This document shows positions 50,512 to 58,924 of a stretch of DNA of 64,000 nucleotides, in pieces. The stretch is from Paenibacillus phytohabitans. Its GTDB lineage: Bacteria > Bacillota > Bacilli > Paenibacillales > Paenibacillaceae. The stretch spans positions 1 through 64,000 of the forward strand of contig NZ_WHOB01000048.1 in the NCBI RefSeq assembly GCF_013141775.1. The letters run 5' to 3'. The position numbers and the translations under genes are program-made. The notes below the pieces were generated by a model that did not search any database, was not told where the DNA came from, and saw only the letters and a list, made by a program, of their open reading frames with translations. How positions within the stretch are numbered: the stretch's first letter is position 1; every line of letters starts with the position of its first letter.

Positions 50512-52247
50512 AAGAGTTGCTCCGTTCCTGTTGAGAGTTCCGGCAGATCCGGGAGGCAAAGGGTGATGCATGCGCCGCCTTCTGCGGGATTGGAAAAGCT
50601 GACGGTTGCTCTGCTTAAATATAAGTATTCCAGCCGTTTAAGCGTATTCATAATGCCGATCTGGTTGCCTTTGGACTGGTCCAGCGGCTTACCCTGCACA
50701 AGCTTATCCAGCACCTCTGCGGGGAATCCGGGACCGGTGTCGGAAATCTGGATCACGGTCATTTCTTCATCCTCTACTCTGCGGCGTTTCACAGTAAGCC
50801 GGATCTGCATCTCGTTAGCTCTGGAGATCGCGTATTTGACAGAATTCTCGATAAAGGTCTGCAGCACCAGCGGAGGGATCTTCATGTCCGTGGTCTGCGC
50901 TTCCTGTTCAATCTGATAGATGAAGGCGTCGCGGTAGCGGCTTTTCTGGATATCGAGGTAGATCCGCACATGCTCAATCTCATCCGCAAGCAGGACAAAG
51001 TCCTCGCTGCCTTGAAAAATATATCTGAAATATTTCGAGGTGGACATCGCCATCTGCTCAATCTCCTCGTACATTTGAATCTGCGCCATGCTGTAGATGC
51101 TGGTCAGGCAGTTCAGGAAGAAATGCGGCTTGATCTGCTGCTTCATGAAGTCCAGCTGGATATTTTGCTTCTCCAGTTCCTGCTCGTACATGGCGATTTT
51201 GTAATTGCGGATCTGTTCGACCAAATCCTTGAACTGCGCGCTGGCCTCTTCCAGCTCGATGATTTTGCTGCTTTTGAACCCGGCAGGCTGGCCGTCTTCA
51301 TTAAGGTGCGTCAGACTCTCCGAGAAGCTCTGGATCGGTCCGAGCACCCTGCGGTTGAAGAACAGCATTACGGCGCAGAGCGTAGAGGTGACCATGAAGA
51401 AGAGCAGCATGATGAGCAGCTGGGCGATCATTATTTTCTCAAAAGCCCCGAATTTGATCACCATCTTGGCGCTGAAGGCCGTACCTGAGAATTCGCTCTT
51501 AATGATGGTACGGGACTGGAACAGGTTCCGGATGCCCGTCTCTTCCTGCAGAGGCTTGCCGCTGTTCGTAACCAGGGTGGATAGGTCTGTCCCGTTCTCA
51601 TCAACAAGTGAAGCGTAGCCGTTCGCGCCCAGATTAATCTGGCGGAGCGGGGTAATGAGATTATCGGCCGAGATCATCCCGATGAAATAACGGTTGTGGT
51701 ACGGAACAATGTTGATAATGTAATATTTACCGTTCACGAGTATAGGGGTCCAGCGGGAATAGAACTTCTCATACACCTCTTTATCATCGATAAAAGAAAT
51801 AATCTGCTTCTTCAGCTCCCGGTAGACGGTATAATCGATGCTGATGGGGGCGCAATTCAGGAAGAAGGACTGGTTTTTTAGATAGTAGAAGAAGTTATAT
51901 TCCTGACCGTAATTCTTCTGCAGCTCCGTGAACCTTTTATGCAGATCCTCGTTTGAATTAATGAACTCCTTGCTGGTCTTGTCGTGGGCATTCATCATAT
52001 TCAGGCTCTCATCGTTCGCGAGCGTCCAGCCCATATAATGATTAATGTAGGCAAAATCATGATTAATCCGGTTGATATACAAATCGGCGGTATCCTGCAA
52101 ATACCGGGTGGACTGCTGCTTGACGATGGAAATGGAAGCAATGCTGATGACAAGATCCAGAATAAGCACAATGAATGAAATCAGAATCGTGACTTTTACA
52201 TAATGGCGTATCGGGTAGGGTTTGTTTCTTGCCGGTTTTTTGGCCAT
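50508..52247 (-). CDS. Sensor histidine kinase, YesM type
   Basis: A 579-residue membrane sensor. It has segment 1 at about 18-40, an extracellular sensing domain of about 240 residues, segment 2 at about 280-300, a HAMP-like linker, and a His_kinase domain with H375 in QIKPHFFLNCL. The ATPase part follows with N-box ENSVKYAI and G-box ISDTGPGF. It probably senses an extracellular sugar or binding-protein complex and phosphorylates the YesN-type regulator encoded by the overlapping downstream gene. The ribosome site is weak. It is divergent from a sugar-binding lipoprotein gene across a 318-bp promoter region. Confidence 0.92.
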   Translation of the reverse strand: MAKKPARNKPYPIRHYVKVTILISFIVLILDLVISIASISIVKQQSTRYLQDTADLYINRINHDFAYINHYMGWTLANDESLNMMNAHDKTSKEFINSNEDLHKRFTELQKNYGQEYNFFYYLKNQSFFLNCAPISIDYTVYRELKKQIISFIDDKEVYEKFYSRWTPILVNGKYYIINIVPYHNRYFIGMISADNLITPLRQINLGANGYASLVDENGTDLSTLVTNSGKPLQEETGIRNLFQSRTIIKSEFSGTAFSAKMVIKFGAFEKIMIAQLLIMLLFFMVTSTLCAVMLFFNRRVLGPIQSFSESLTHLNEDGQPAGFKSSKIIELEEASAQFKDLVEQIRNYKIAMYEQELEKQNIQLDFMKQQIKPHFFLNCLTSIYSMAQIQMYEEIEQMAMSTSKYFRYIFQGSEDFVLLADEIEHVRIYLDIQKSRYRDAFIYQIEQEAQTTDMKIPPLVLQTFIENSVKYAISRANEMQIRLTVKRRRVEDEEMTVIQISDTGPGFPAEVLDKLVQGKPLDQSKGNQIGIMNTLKRLEYLYLSRATVSFSNPAEGGACITLCLPDLPELSTGTEQLL

Positions 52248-52565
52248 AGTTGTCTGGTGAAGTCCTTTCCTGTATGTCCGTTTCCGGACGTACTACTTGC
52301 GAGTAGGTAACACAGTCATTATAAAACCCCGGGATCAAAAAAACATGGGGAAATCCCGGCTTTTCACCCCAAAGTCCGGATACAGCAAGTAAAAGTCTGA
52401 ATAGCGTCATGAAAACTGCCTGAAACCGGGGGCTGGCTTCCCTAAATAATGTAAGCGGATGCATAGGTCCGAATAACAGGGCGTTATTGTCCGGAATGCG
52501 GAGAAGCAAGAAGGTATCATTAGGGATGTCAAAAGGATCTAATACACCGAAACGGGGGATTATGA
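52248..52565. promoter_or_regulatory. Divergent promoter region, kinase/binding protein
   Basis: A 318-bp gap with no gene. It contains CCCCAAAGTCCGGATA at 52367-52382, nearly repeated at 56771-56787 before the matching permeases, and further GTCCG words near 52275, 52467 and 52489. These may be sites for the YesN-type regulator. Confidence 0.5.
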
Positions 52566-54173
52566 ATGGTTAAACAGAATAGGAAACCGGTGGCCAAGAA
52601 GTGGGCTATCTCACTAATGGCGGCAGCGATGCTTGTCGGACTGGCCGGATGCGGCGGCGGCAACAAGGAGAATAACACGGCGGCTGTAGACACGGACAGC
52701 TTCAATAAAGAAGGCCTGCCGATCGTCAAGGAGCCGGTAACGCTTAAGGTACTGACGGTACGCTGGGGCAGCATGGGGGATACCTTCACCAAGAACCAAT
52801 GGCTGATTGATCTCGAGAAGAATACCAATGTCAAAATCGACTGGCAGGTCATGTCCTCCAATGACTGGGCAGAGCAGAAATCCATTCTGCTGGCCAGCGG
52901 CACCTTGCCGGATGTCGTGCTGGGCGATCAGACCTTCACCGACTCCGATATCGTGAACAATCTCAGCTATTTCCGTCCGCTGGATGATTATATTGATCAG
53001 TACATGCCTAATCTCAAGGCCGCGATGGAAGAAACGCCGGATATGAAGAAGATCAGCACCTTCCCGGACGGTAAAATCTACTCCATGCCGACCCGCCTGC
53101 CTTCGCGTCCGAAGAGCTCACGCCAGCCGGTCATCAACAAAACCTGGCTCGACAAGCTGGGCCTGAAGGTTCCGGAAACGATTGACGAGCTCTACACTGT
53201 GCTCAAAGCCTTCAAGGAGCAGGACCCGAACGGAAACGGCAAAGCGGATGAAATTCCGTATATCGAAGTAAGCAATGATATGATCAGTCCGTTTGGAATT
53301 GCCGATCTGAATACCAACAACATGTTGGTTAAAGACGGCAAGGCTGTGTATTACCCGATAACGGAGGAGTACAAGGAAGGCATGAAATGGGAGAATAAGC
53401 TGTATTCCGAAGGTCTGCTCGACAAAGAGCTGTTCACCCAGGACGCAACGATGATCTCGGCCAAGTTCCAGAACCCGGATGCGCCGATCGTCGGCTTCAC
53501 CTACCAGTGGACACCGGATGCCGTATTCGGCAAATGGAGTGACCAGTATGTAACGATTCCGCCGGTTGCCGGACCGGATGGTAACCGCTACACCATCGGC
53601 AATCCGATCGGGATGAGCCTGAACCGCAACGAGCTGCTGATCACTTCTTCCTGCAAAACACCGGAGATTGCCGCACGCTGGGCGGACCAGTTCTACACGA
53701 ATGAAGCGAGCATCCAGAACTTCTGGGGTGCGATTGGAACGGTTATCCAGAAGAATGATAACGACACCTATACGCTGATGGACCCTCCAAGCGGAACCAG
53801 CGCAGATGCCTGGTACTGGGATCAGTCCCTGCGGGACTTCGGACCGAAATATGTAAGCCCGTCCTTCGAACAGAAGATCGTGCTTAACCCGGAAGCGGGT
53901 GACGGTCTTAAGCTGGAGCTCGACAAGCTGGGCAGTGAATATGTAACTACACCGTTCCCTAACGTAATGTACACCTCCGAGGAGTTCGAAGAGCTTCCAA
54001 CGTTGACCACGGATATTGATACTTATGTGAACACCATGCGTGCACAGTTTATCAGCAAAGGGGATATCGACGGGAACTGGGATGCTTATGTGAAGAAGCT
54101 GAACGATATGGGTCTGGATAAGCTGGTGAAGATCCGCACGGATGCATACGGACGTTACAACAGCGTGAAATAA
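52566..54173 (+). CDS. Sugar ABC binding lipoprotein (LplA-like)
   Basis: A 535-residue lipoprotein. Its signal peptide ends with lipobox VGLAGC (Cys about 29), followed by a Gly/Asn linker and the family 1 binding fold, with LLASGTLPDVVLGDQTF (about 115) and AARWADQFYTNEASIQNFWG (about 370). ATG 52566 follows a G-rich ribosome site; ATG 52562 is out of frame. Its permeases are not adjacent but appear 2.9 kb downstream (57025, 57965), past a LacI gene, an amylase and a repeat array. The GH13 and GH31 neighbours suggest alpha-glucan oligosaccharides as ligands. Confidence 0.92.
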   Translation: MVKQNRKPVAKKWAISLMAAAMLVGLAGCGGGNKENNTAAVDTDSFNKEGLPIVKEPVTLKVLTVRWGSMGDTFTKNQWLIDLEKNTNVKIDWQVMSSNDWAEQKSILLASGTLPDVVLGDQTFTDSDIVNNLSYFRPLDDYIDQYMPNLKAAMEETPDMKKISTFPDGKIYSMPTRLPSRPKSSRQPVINKTWLDKLGLKVPETIDELYTVLKAFKEQDPNGNGKADEIPYIEVSNDMISPFGIADLNTNNMLVKDGKAVYYPITEEYKEGMKWENKLYSEGLLDKELFTQDATMISAKFQNPDAPIVGFTYQWTPDAVFGKWSDQYVTIPPVAGPDGNRYTIGNPIGMSLNRNELLITSSCKTPEIAARWADQFYTNEASIQNFWGAIGTVIQKNDNDTYTLMDPPSGTSADAWYWDQSLRDFGPKYVSPSFEQKIVLNPEAGDGLKLELDKLGSEYVTTPFPNVMYTSEEFEELPTLTTDIDTYVNTMRAQFISKGDIDGNWDAYVKKLNDMGLDKLVKIRTDAYGRYNSVK

Positions 54174-54222
54174 AGACCATTGCTCTAAAGATTCCACTGA
54201 TCCGCGGAAGGAGGCTTCTACA

Positions 54223-54849
54223 ATGACGGTTACGATGAAAAAAGTCGCCCGGAGAGCGGGAGTCTCCATCTCCACGGTCTCCCGGGTGCTGTCCGGCCGG
54301 CCCGTGGTCAGGGAGGAAGTCTCCCGCAAGGTGAAGCAGGTGATGGAGGAGCTGGGGTATACGCCGAATATCATCGCGAAGAGCCTGGTGTCGAAGTCAG
54401 CCCGCTGCTTCTGCATTCTGCTGCCGGGACCTTCAGAGCAGGCCATCTTAGGCCTGATGTTCATGGAGACTATACGCGGAATTATAGCGGAGGCGGGCCG
54501 CTTAGGATATGACACGATCATCTGTTCAGGTGCGGATGAGCAGGAGGAACTGAAGGCCGTCTCCGGTCTCTTGAAGGGGCACCGCGCAGACGGAGTCATT
54601 CTGCTGCCATCCAGCGGGGAAGAGGCTGTGATGGGGTATTTGCAGAGCAGCGGCTACCCTTTTGTCCTGGCAGGCCGCTGCGGCGGTGATGAAGGGATCA
54701 TAAGTGCGGGTATACAGCAGAATATGGCTGATTTTGAGGCTGCACAGCAGCTGGTCAGGGCCGGATATGAGCTGGGCACTCTTGCTGTCCGGACATTAAC
54801 CGGGAAGATCAGGCTTCCGGAGCATCTCAAGGTAAGCAGAATCGTGTAA
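54223..54849 (+). CDS. LacI-family regulator, shortened (internal deletion in the sugar domain)
   Basis: A 208-residue protein, where LacI regulators usually have about 335. The helix-turn-helix (MKKVARRAGVSISTVSRVLSGR) and the first half of the sugar domain (to PFVLAGRC at about 150) are normal. The sequence then jumps to ISAGIQQNMADFEAAQQLVRAGYELGTLAVRTLTGKI, which corresponds to the last segment of the family (the ...G..A...L..I pattern). About 120 residues between are missing in frame. It keeps DNA binding but probably cannot bind sugar normally. GGAGG precedes ATG 54223. It lies between the binding protein and amylase genes. Confidence 0.82.
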   Translation: MTVTMKKVARRAGVSISTVSRVLSGRPVVREEVSRKVKQVMEELGYTPNIIAKSLVSKSARCFCILLPGPSEQAILGLMFMETIRGIIAEAGRLGYDTIICSGADEQEELKAVSGLLKGHRADGVILLPSSGEEAVMGYLQSSGYPFVLAGRCGGDEGIISAGIQQNMADFEAAQQLVRAGYELGTLAVRTLTGKIRLPEHLKVSRIV

Positions 54850-54866
54850 CCAATAGGAGTGTAAGT

Positions 54867-56150
54867 ATGGCTAAATTAACGGAAGTAACCCTGCGGAACC
54901 AAGTGGTCTATTCCATCTATGTGCGCAATCACAGCGAAGAAGGAACCTTCAAGGCAGTAGAGAAGGACCTGGAGCGCATCAAGGAGCTTGGTGTGGATAT
55001 CATCTGGCTGCTGCCGGTGCATCCGATTGGCCTTGCGGCCCGCAAGGGCGGGCTCGGCAGTCCTTATGCCAATCAGGATTACCGGGAGATTAATCCGGAG
55101 CTTGGCACTCTGGCGGATTTCCGGAGTCTGACGGAGGCCATTCACAGGCTCGGGATGAAATGCATCATTGATGTGGTCTATAACCATACCTCGCCCGATT
55201 CCTGGCTGGCAGCGCACCATCCTGAATTCTTCTACAGAACTCCGGAAGGCAAGCTCGGTAACCGTGTAGGCGACTGGGGAGACATTGTGGATCTGGACTA
55301 TAACAATCAGGAGCTGTGGGATTATCAGATCGAATCGCTGATAATGTGGGCGGGCATGGTAGACGGCTTCCGCTGTGATGTGGCTCCGTTGCTGCCGCTG
55401 GACTTCTGGCTGCGCGCCAGGGAAGAAGTGGCTGCGGTCAATCCCGGCTGTCTGTGGCTCGCCGAATCGATCGAACCGGACTTCACGATGCATCTCCGTT
55501 CAAGAGGAATGGTCAGTCTATCCGACAGCGAGGTGCTTCAGGCGTTTGATGCCTGCTATGACTATGATGTGTACCCGTATTTCACGGGGTATCTGAACGG
55601 CAGCGTTACGCTGGGCAGCTATGTCGAGAAGATCAACGCGCAGGAATATATCTATCCGGGCAACTATGTGAAGCTGCGGTTTCTGGAGAACCATGACCGG
55701 CCGCGGGCCAAGGCACTGTTCCCGGAGGAGAATGAGCTGATCAACTGGACAGCGTTCATGTATTTCCAGAAGGGAATGCCGCTGATCTACGGCGGGCAGG
55801 AGACGGAGAATGAGGTCTGTCCCGATCTGTTCGACAAGAATACCGTTAACTGGAATACGGGCAAGGATCTGTCTTGGCTGTTCAAGGCACTGTATCCCAT
55901 TAAGCACACAGCAATTATGGCCCATGGTGTCTGCCAGTTTACGGCACATGAAGAAGACGGAATTGTCTGCGGCATGCATACCTGGGGAGAGCAGAAGCTG
56001 GCAGGTGTGTTCAGCCTGAGAGGCAGGCAGGGAGATGTGGAGCTGGAGCTTCCGGATGGAGCGTATGTCAATTTGATTGACGGCAGCGCGGTAACCGTGG
56101 CCGAGGGCAGATTGCACTGCAGCAGCCGGCCGGTGATCATCGAAGCATGA
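54867..56150 (+). CDS. GH13 alpha-amylase family enzyme, intracellular
   Basis: A 427-residue enzyme without signal peptide. The catalytic triad is nucleophile D171 (DGFRCDVAPL), acid/base E200 (WLAESIEP) and D277 (LENHDRPR), with CIIDVVYNHTS as region I. It is shorter than most amylases, with a compact B domain (SPYANQDYREINPELG) and a brief C-terminal beta domain. It should cleave imported malto- or isomalto-type oligosaccharides in the cytoplasm; exact specificity is not decided. AGGAG lies 8 bases before the ATG. It follows the shortened LacI gene by 17 bases, and a 51-bp repeat array begins about 90 bases after it. Confidence 0.9.
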   Translation: MAKLTEVTLRNQVVYSIYVRNHSEEGTFKAVEKDLERIKELGVDIIWLLPVHPIGLAARKGGLGSPYANQDYREINPELGTLADFRSLTEAIHRLGMKCIIDVVYNHTSPDSWLAAHHPEFFYRTPEGKLGNRVGDWGDIVDLDYNNQELWDYQIESLIMWAGMVDGFRCDVAPLLPLDFWLRAREEVAAVNPGCLWLAESIEPDFTMHLRSRGMVSLSDSEVLQAFDACYDYDVYPYFTGYLNGSVTLGSYVEKINAQEYIYPGNYVKLRFLENHDRPRAKALFPEENELINWTAFMYFQKGMPLIYGGQETENEVCPDLFDKNTVNWNTGKDLSWLFKALYPIKHTAIMAHGVCQFTAHEEDGIVCGMHTWGEQKLAGVFSLRGRQGDVELELPDGAYVNLIDGSAVTVAEGRLHCSSRPVIIEA

Positions 56151-56241
56151 AATAAGCAGTAGGAGCAAGCTTCAGGCTGCCTTTTGATAAAATGCCGTCC
56201 CGCACCGATGTCTGTTGCAGGGCGGTATTTTTGTTGACGAA

Positions 56242-56700
56242 GGGAAAGTCCCTTTGATCCCGCCAGAGGTGGGCGGAAAGAAGAAAATAAAGGGATAAAT
56301 CCCTTTAATCCCGCCAGAAGTGGGCGGGAAGAAGGAAATAAAGGGATAAATCCCTTTAATCTCGCCGGAAGTAGGCGGAACGAGGGGAATAAAGGGATAA
56401 ATCCCTTTAATCCCGCCGGAAGTGGGCGGGAAGAGGAAAATAAAGGGATAAGTCCCGTTAATCCCGCTGGAAGTAGGCGGGAAGAGGGGAATAAAGGGAT
56501 AAATCCCTTTAATCCCACCGGAAGTGGGCGGGAAGAAGGAAATAAAGGGATAAATCCCTTTAATCCCGCCAGAAGTAGGCGGAAAGAGGGAAATAAAGGG
56601 ATAAATCCCTTTAAATCCGCCAGAAGTGGGCGGGAAGAGGGAAATAAAGGGATAAGTCCCTTTAAATGCGCCGGGAACGCTGGATGGGTTAAGCCTAATT
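56242..56700. repeat. 51-bp hairpin repeat array
   Basis: Nine units with cores at 56242, 56292, 56343, 56394, 56445, 56496, 56547, 56598 and 56649 (steps of 50 then 51). Each has AAAGGGATAAATCCCTTT as hairpin core, then an ATCCCGCCAGAAGTGGGCGG-like segment and a GAAGAGGGAAATA-like tail. It is the same family as the array at 38569-38778. Because 51 is a multiple of 3, the minus strand shows a false long frame with a 17-residue repeat. Confidence 0.93.
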
Positions 56701-57024
56701 CGTGGTAGCTGCCGGATTTGCCTTCCGGGTGATTTCGTACTCCGGCAATTATCCGAAATATGGGTTTATGCCCCAAAAGTCCGGATAACGTTAGCGGAGG
56801 TCTGCATACCGTCCGGTTTAGTGTCTCCCGGGTAACGGACCGCGCGAAGCTCTCTCCTGCGGACAACGAAAGTCCGGTTTACGCTGGTAGGAGGTCCGGC
56901 TGGCGCGGCGGGGGGCAGGTATACTGAATGAAAATATAGATAAGCGTATGCTACCGGAGCGGGTTTTGCCGAAGTCGATCATGAAGCTTATGCTAACAAA
57001 CTCAAACTTTTAGGAGGGGTCACA
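56701..57024. promoter_or_regulatory. Region upstream of the permease genes
   Basis: No gene seen. It carries CCCCAAAAGTCCGGATA at 56771-56787 and further GTCCGG words near 56811, 56871 and 56897, similar to the promoter region of the binding-protein gene at 52566. A GGAGGGG ribosome site ends it. Probably a second regulated promoter of the same sugar system. Confidence 0.5.
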
Positions 57025-57948
57025 ATGAAATCCGGTCAGTCCAGTCCGGCAGCAGCCATCGGACAGATCAAACGAAATTGGGGACTGTATTTATTGCTGC
57101 TTCCCGCAGTTGTGCTTACGTTATTGTTCGCATACAAACCGATGTACGGGGTGCTCATCGCCTTCAAGAATTACAGTCCGGCGCTGGGGATTGACGGCAG
57201 TCCGTGGGCGGGATTCAAGTATTTTGACAAGTTCTTCAATTCCTATCAATTCTCGAACACGATTAAGAATACGCTGATTATCAGTGTGTACAGCCTGATC
57301 ACCTTCCCGATCCCGATTATCCTTGCGCTAATGGTCAATCAGATGCGGCCGAACCGGTTCAGACGTTTTTTCCAGACCGTGTCGTATATGCCGCATTTCA
57401 TCTCCACAGTCGTAATGGTGGGCCTGATGATGATCCTGCTCTCGCCAAGCACCGGGCTGGTCGGTAATCTGTACAGCCTGTTCGGCGGGGAGGCTCCCGA
57501 TCTGATGGGCTCGACCTCGCTATTCAGCAGTGTGTATGTCTGGTCGGATGTGTGGCAGCATGTCGGCTGGGACAGCATTATTTTCATTGCCGCGCTCTCG
57601 TCGGTCGATCCGAGCCTGTACGAAGCTGCTACGGTGGATGGGGCCAGCCGCTGGAATAAAGTCCGTTATATCGATATCCCGATGCTGATGCCGACGGCAA
57701 TCACGCTGCTGATTCTGCGGGTGGGCGGCCTGCTCGGCGTAGGATTTGAGAAGGTCTATCTGATGCAGAATGATCTGAACATCACCTCCAGTGAGATTCT
57801 GTCCACCTATGTCTACAAAATCGGTCTGCTCAGCAGCCAATACAGCTTCTCGTCGGCCATCAACCTGTTCAATACGGTCATCAACTTTATTCTGCTGATC
57901 ATGGTGAACCAGCTTTCCAAAAAACTTAGTGAAAACAGCCTGTGGTAG
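57025..57948 (+). CDS. Sugar ABC permease, LplB family
   Basis: A 307-residue membrane protein with about six segments. The EAA loop reads LYEAATVDGASRWNKVRYIDIPML (about 200-223), and FAYKPMYGVLIAFKNY is the usual first-segment motif. GGAGGGG precedes ATG 57025. It pairs with the next permease, and the nearest unpaired binding protein is the lipoprotein encoded at 52566. No ATPase gene is present. Presumed role: uptake of alpha-linked glucose oligosaccharides for the GH13 and GH31 enzymes. Confidence 0.92.
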   Translation: MKSGQSSPAAAIGQIKRNWGLYLLLLPAVVLTLLFAYKPMYGVLIAFKNYSPALGIDGSPWAGFKYFDKFFNSYQFSNTIKNTLIISVYSLITFPIPIILALMVNQMRPNRFRRFFQTVSYMPHFISTVVMVGLMMILLSPSTGLVGNLYSLFGGEAPDLMGSTSLFSSVYVWSDVWQHVGWDSIIFIAALSSVDPSLYEAATVDGASRWNKVRYIDIPMLMPTAITLLILRVGGLLGVGFEKVYLMQNDLNITSSEILSTYVYKIGLLSSQYSFSSAINLFNTVINFILLIMVNQLSKKLSENSLW

Positions 57949-57964
57949 AAGGGGGAGCAGCACA

Positions 57965-58888
57965 ATGGGAGTACTAGAGCCTGCAGCCAGCAAGAGAACT
58001 GGTAAAATCAAAAATAACCGGTCCTCGGATTCGGTAATGGAAATTATTATGTATGTTATCGCCGTCCTGTTTCTGATCATCCTGATCTATCCGCTGTATT
58101 TCATCGTTATTGCTTCATTCAGTGATCCGTCTGCGGTGGCGGGCGGCAAGGTCTGGCTGTTCCCGAGGGGGTTCACGCTTGACGGTTATCAGGAGCTGCT
58201 GCGGCATAAAAACATCTGGATCGGCTACCGGAATACCATCCTCTACACGGTGGTGGGGACGGCCATCGGTCTGGTTGTGAATATATCGGCCGCCTACGCG
58301 CTGTCCAGAAAAGATCTGGCGGGACGCAAAATCCTCTCGCTGTTCTTCATCTTCACCATGTTCTTCAACGGCGGGCTGATTCCGACCTTCCTGACGATCC
58401 GGGACTTCCACATGTATGATACCTTCCTGGTTATGGTGCTGCCGTTCTCGGTCGGCGTCTACAATATTATCGTAGCCCGGACCTTCTTCCAGACGAGCCT
58501 TCCCGGAGATCTGTGGGAGGCGGCGCAGATTGACGGCTGCGGGAATCTGCGTTATTTCCTGCAGATTGTGCTGCCGCTGTCCAAAGCGATTATTGCCGTG
58601 CTCGGCTTATGGATTGCCGTCGGATATTGGAACTCCTATTTCAATGCATTGATTTATCTGAAGAATCCGAACATGTATCCGCTGCAGCTGATTCTCCGTA
58701 ACATTCTGATTACCAATCAGATGCAGTCCGGCATGGGCAGTGGTGAAGCGGCACAGATTGCGCTGCGTCTGGCTAATATGATGCGCTATTCCGTTATTAT
58801 CATTGCTACCGTTCCCATTATGTGTGTGTATCCGTTCGTTCAGAAGTATTTCAATCAAGGCGTCATGATCGGTGCCGTGAAGGAATAG
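57965..58888 (+). CDS. Sugar ABC permease, LplC family
   Basis: A 307-residue membrane protein with about six segments after a 40-residue charged tail. The EAA loop is LWEAAQIDGCGNLRYFLQIVLPLS, and the end NQGVMIGAVKE is typical. ATG 57965 with GGGGGAG upstream is chosen; an in-frame extension to 57929 would overlap the previous permease and has no ribosome site. It lies 16 bases after its partner and 36 bases before the GH31 gene, in one operon. Confidence 0.92.
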   Translation: MGVLEPAASKRTGKIKNNRSSDSVMEIIMYVIAVLFLIILIYPLYFIVIASFSDPSAVAGGKVWLFPRGFTLDGYQELLRHKNIWIGYRNTILYTVVGTAIGLVVNISAAYALSRKDLAGRKILSLFFIFTMFFNGGLIPTFLTIRDFHMYDTFLVMVLPFSVGVYNIIVARTFFQTSLPGDLWEAAQIDGCGNLRYFLQIVLPLSKAIIAVLGLWIAVGYWNSYFNALIYLKNPNMYPLQLILRNILITNQMQSGMGSGEAAQIALRLANMMRYSVIIIATVPIMCVYPFVQKYFNQGVMIGAVKE

Positions 58889-58924
58889 ACAGATTGCTTA
58901 TCTACGCAGAAATGAGGTTTATCG

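Noticed and set aside
49732..50916. A 394-codon forward frame opposite the two-component genes
   Set aside because: Shadow of the kinase and response regulator, whose domains and overlap are clear.
53118..54599. A 493-codon antisense frame over binding-protein and LacI genes
   Set aside because: It crosses two well-supported genes and an intergenic gap and has no recognisable domain.
55787..56866. A 359-codon minus-strand frame with a 17-residue repeat
   Set aside because: It follows from the 51-bp repeat being divisible by 3 and then runs antisense through the GH13 gene; no ribosome site or domain supports it.
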